36,317 nucleotides of DNA from Bacillota bacterium (GTDB taxonomy: Bacteria > Bacillota > Limnochordia > Limnochordales > ZCTH02-B6), in assembly GCA_017656145.1 (NCBI GenBank), contig JACDOI010000024.1, positions 1 through 36,317 of the forward strand. Direction: 5' to 3'. The first letter of the stretch is position 1. Each line of letters starts with the position of its first letter. This document shows positions 34,490-36,317 of the stretch, piece after piece. The notes beneath the pieces are model-generated. The model did no database searches and was not told the origin of the DNA. It saw only the letters and a list, made by a program, of their open reading frames with translations. Made by a program: the position numbers and the translations under genes.

Positions 34490-34753
34490 TCACTGGGCCC
34501 GGCGAATGATCTCCACGACGCGCCATCGCTTCTGCTTGCTCAAGGGACGAGTCTCCATGATTTTGACCACGTCCCCCGTACGGCACGCGTTTTCCTCGTC
34601 GTGGGCCTTGAACTTCTTCGTCCGGCGCATGGTCCGCTTGTACAGCGGGTGGGTGACCATCCGCTCCACCGCGACCACGACCGTTTTGTCCATCTTATCC
34701 GAGACAACGGTCCCGACCCGCGTCTTCCGTATCCCGCGCTGTGTCTCCGTCAC
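34490..34753 (-). CDS. rpsQ: 30S ribosomal protein S17
   Basis: The 87-residue OB-fold protein contains [40 protein letters not shown] and [20 protein letters not shown], the S17 signature. The GTG at 34753 follows GGAGGAGGG. Neighbours are rpmC and rplN. Confidence 0.97.
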   Translation of the reverse strand: MTETQRGIRKTRVGTVVSDKMDKTVVVAVERMVTHPLYKRTMRRTKKFKAHDEENACRTGDVVKIMETRPLSKQKRWRVVEIIRRAQ

Positions 34754-34777
34754 CGACGTGCCCTCCTCCGTCCCCCG

Positions 34778-34978
34778 CTAGCGGCGGATGTTCAACTCCC
34801 GCTCCCGCCGGATGGTATGGATGCGCGCGATGTCCTTGCGAACCGCCCGCACCCGCATCGGGTTGTCAAGCTGGCCCGTGGCCAGCTGGAACCGGAGGTT
34901 GAACAGCTCCTCCTTCAGTTCGGCCAGCTTGCGGTCGAGTTCTTCGTTGCTCATCTCCCGGACCTCTTTGGCCTTCAT
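34778..34978 (-). CDS. rpmC: 50S ribosomal protein L29
   Basis: The 66-residue helical protein [60 protein letters not shown] matches L29, which lies at the exit tunnel and helps bind signal recognition particle and trigger factor. Its ATG overlaps the rplP stop as ATGA, so the two are translationally coupled. Confidence 0.97.
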   Translation of the reverse strand: MKAKEVREMSNEELDRKLAELKEELFNLRFQLATGQLDNPMRVRAVRKDIARIHTIRRERELNIRR

Positions 34979-35406
34979 GTCGCCTCACCACCCGCGAGAC
35001 GGGCCCGTTCAACGATCTTCGTCTTTACCGGCAGCTTGTGGGAAGCAAGCCGCAATGCCTCCCGGGCCACCTCTTCCGGCACCCCAGCGACTTCCATCAT
35101 CACGCGGCCCGGTTTCACCACCGCCACGTAAAACTCCGGGGAGCCTTTGCCGCCGCCCATCCGGACCTCCGCGGGCTTCTTGGTGACCGGTTTGTGGGGG
35201 AAGATGGTGATCCATACCTTCCCGCCGCGGCGCATGTGGCGGGTCATGGCGACGCGCGCCGCCTCGATCTGATTGCTGGTAATCCATCCCGCGCCCAGCG
35301 CCTGCAACCCGAACTCGCCGTACTGCAGCGTGGAGCCCCGATGGGCCACGCCCCGGCGCCGGCCGCGATGATGCTTTCGGTACTTCAATTTCCGAGGAAC
35401 CAGCAC
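34975..35406 (-). CDS. rplP: 50S ribosomal protein L16
   Basis: L16 helps position A-site tRNA. The 143-residue protein begins [20 protein letters not shown], then [20 protein letters not shown] and [20 protein letters not shown], and [23 protein letters not shown] start at 35406, 3 bases after the rpsC stop, with GGAGGCGAG inside the end of rpsC. Confidence 0.97.
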   Translation of the reverse strand: MLVPRKLKYRKHHRGRRRGVAHRGSTLQYGEFGLQALGAGWITSNQIEAARVAMTRHMRRGGKVWITIFPHKPVTKKPAEVRMGGGKGSPEFYVAVVKPGRVMMEVAGVPEEVAREALRLASHKLPVKTKIVERARLAGGEAT

Positions 35407-35409
35407 GCC

Positions 35410-36081
35410 TTACTCGCCTCCCTGTGCCGCGGATCCGGCAGCGGCCTTTCGCTCGGGCAGCACCTCGCCCTTGTAGATCCAAACTTTGACACCGATCTGG
35501 CCGTACGTCGTCTTCGCCTCAGCGAAACCGTAGTCCACGTCGGCCCTGAGCGTCTGCAGCGGTATGGACCCTTCCGGCGACCACTCGGTACGAGCGATCT
35601 CGGCCCCGCCCAGCCGGCCTGACACCATCACCTTGACGCCTTGCGCACCCAGCCGCACCGCTCTCTGCATGGCCTGGCGCATGGCCCGCCGGAATGAGAC
35701 CCGCCGTTCGAGCTGGTACGCGATGTTCTCGGCCACCAACTGCGCGTCCAGCTCCGGCACCTTGATCTCAATGATGTTGATCTGGATCTGCTTGCCTGTC
35801 TCCTTTTCCAGATCCTTGCGGAGCCGGTCCACCTCGGCGCCGCCCTTGCCGATGATCATGCCGGGACGGGCCGCGTGGATGGTCAACTTCACCCGATTGG
35901 CCGCTCGCTCGATGTCCACCCGGGATACGCCAGCCGTGTAGAACCGGCGCTTGATGTGGTTGCGGAGGCGAAGATCCTCATGGAGCAAGTCCGCGTAGTC
36001 CTTCTTGTTGGCGAACCACCGGCCTTGCCAGTCCTTGATGATCCCAAGCCGCAACCCGTAGGGGTGCACTTTTTGCCCCAC
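35410..36081 (-). CDS. rpsC: 30S ribosomal protein S3
   Basis: S3 forms part of the mRNA entry channel. The protein begins [20 protein letters not shown], carries a KH domain with [20 protein letters not shown], and ends with the C-terminal domain ([36 protein letters not shown]). The GTG at 36081 is 8 bases after AGGAGG (36090-36095) and fits the usual MGQKVHP start, so I prefer it to the TTG two codons upstream. Product 223 residues. Confidence 0.97.
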   Translation of the reverse strand: MGQKVHPYGLRLGIIKDWQGRWFANKKDYADLLHEDLRLRNHIKRRFYTAGVSRVDIERAANRVKLTIHAARPGMIIGKGGAEVDRLRKDLEKETGKQIQINIIEIKVPELDAQLVAENIAYQLERRVSFRRAMRQAMQRAVRLGAQGVKVMVSGRLGGAEIARTEWSPEGSIPLQTLRADVDYGFAEAKTTYGQIGVKVWIYKGEVLPERKAAAGSAAQGGE

Positions 36082-36094
36082 CGTCAACTCCTCC

Positions 36095-36317
36095 TCACTG
36101 GCGCTCCCGCAACACGACCGTGATGTGGCTCATCCGCCTTTGATACCGGTCGGCCCGGCCGCGGGCCCGGGGCATGATCCGCTTCAGCGACGGTCCCTGA
36201 TCCACGTACGCGGAAGCGATCAACAGCTCGTCGGGGTTCATGTCGTGGTTGTTCTCCGCGTTGGCCGCCGCGGGCTTCACCCCCGTTTCCACTAACCCCG
36301 CCGCCCGCGTCGGGGTG
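36095..36317 (-). CDS. rplV: 50S ribosomal protein L22, C-terminal part (cut by window edge)
   Basis: The frame is open to the window end and codes for [40 protein letters not shown], then [20 protein letters not shown], matching the C-terminal two thirds of L22, whose hairpin lines the exit tunnel. An apparent start at 36292 is internal. The stop lies 13 bases before the rpsC GTG. The rest of the S10 cluster must lie beyond the right edge. Confidence 0.95.
   Translation of the reverse strand, partial: TPTRAAGLVETGVKPAAANAENNHDMNPDELLIASAYVDQGPSLKRIMPRARGRADRYQRRMSHITVVLRERQ

Overview
The window is GC-rich bacterial DNA (about two thirds G+C by eye) from what looks like a spore-forming Firmicute of a high-GC lineage such as Symbiobacteriia, Limnochordia or Thermaerobacter relatives; the exact taxon is inferred, not shown. 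The reasons are the prkA-yhbH-spoVR sporulation/stationary-phase cluster, a YpiB-like protein, the four-cysteine S14 (rpsZ) and L36 proteins, no rpsD between rpsK and rpoA, and the order rplQ-ecfA1-ecfA2-ecfT-truA-rplM-rpsI. GTG and TTG starts are frequent, with AAGGAGG-type ribosome binding sites.

Layout. (1) 1-1350, plus strand: endonuclease III with a clear promoter, then a non-coding stretch with phased repeats and inverted DnaA-box-like sites, then a small HTH protein and its terminator. (2) 1331-8290, minus strand: a YpiB-like protein, signal peptidase I, a zinc-ribbon/MoaD/MoaE fusion, a soluble NarL-type histidine kinase overlapping it by GTGA, a TPR protein with a degenerate HD-GYP domain, a frameshifted type II NADH dehydrogenase, and a nicotinamidase. 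(3) 8571-18599, plus strand: a LolA-like secreted protein, an RND transporter with a 336-residue beta-rich C-terminal extension, prkA, yhbH, spoVR and a small YflT-like protein. (4) 18566-36317, minus strand: the 3' part of the S10 cluster, then the spc and alpha clusters (rplV to rplQ, with secY, adk, map, a KOW protein and infA), the ECF transporter energising module, truA, rplM-rpsI from their own promoter, a membrane-anchored thioredoxin-like gene and a GPH-family transporter.

The most interesting item is the thioredoxin-like gene at 19982-20455. Its frame is cut by one TGA exactly where the first cysteine of the CXXC active site belongs (T-[TGA]-I-Y-C). The frame stays open for 80 more thioredoxin-like codons, including the cis-proline motif. 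Twenty-three nucleotides after the TGA lies a hairpin loop GGUCCU on a perfect 7-bp stem, matching the bacterial SECIS pattern. This is best read as an undetected selenoprotein with a UXXC active site that ordinary gene calling cuts into a meaningless membrane stub.

Other points worth checking are the RND/barrel-like fusion ending in phenylalanine, the MoaD-MoaE fusion with a nested start, the inactivated-looking HD-GYP domain, the single-base frameshift in ndh, the DnaA-box cluster, and the missing canonical start of ecfA1. I saw no rRNA, tRNA, CRISPR array or insertion sequence. No gene-free stretch exceeds 300 bases.
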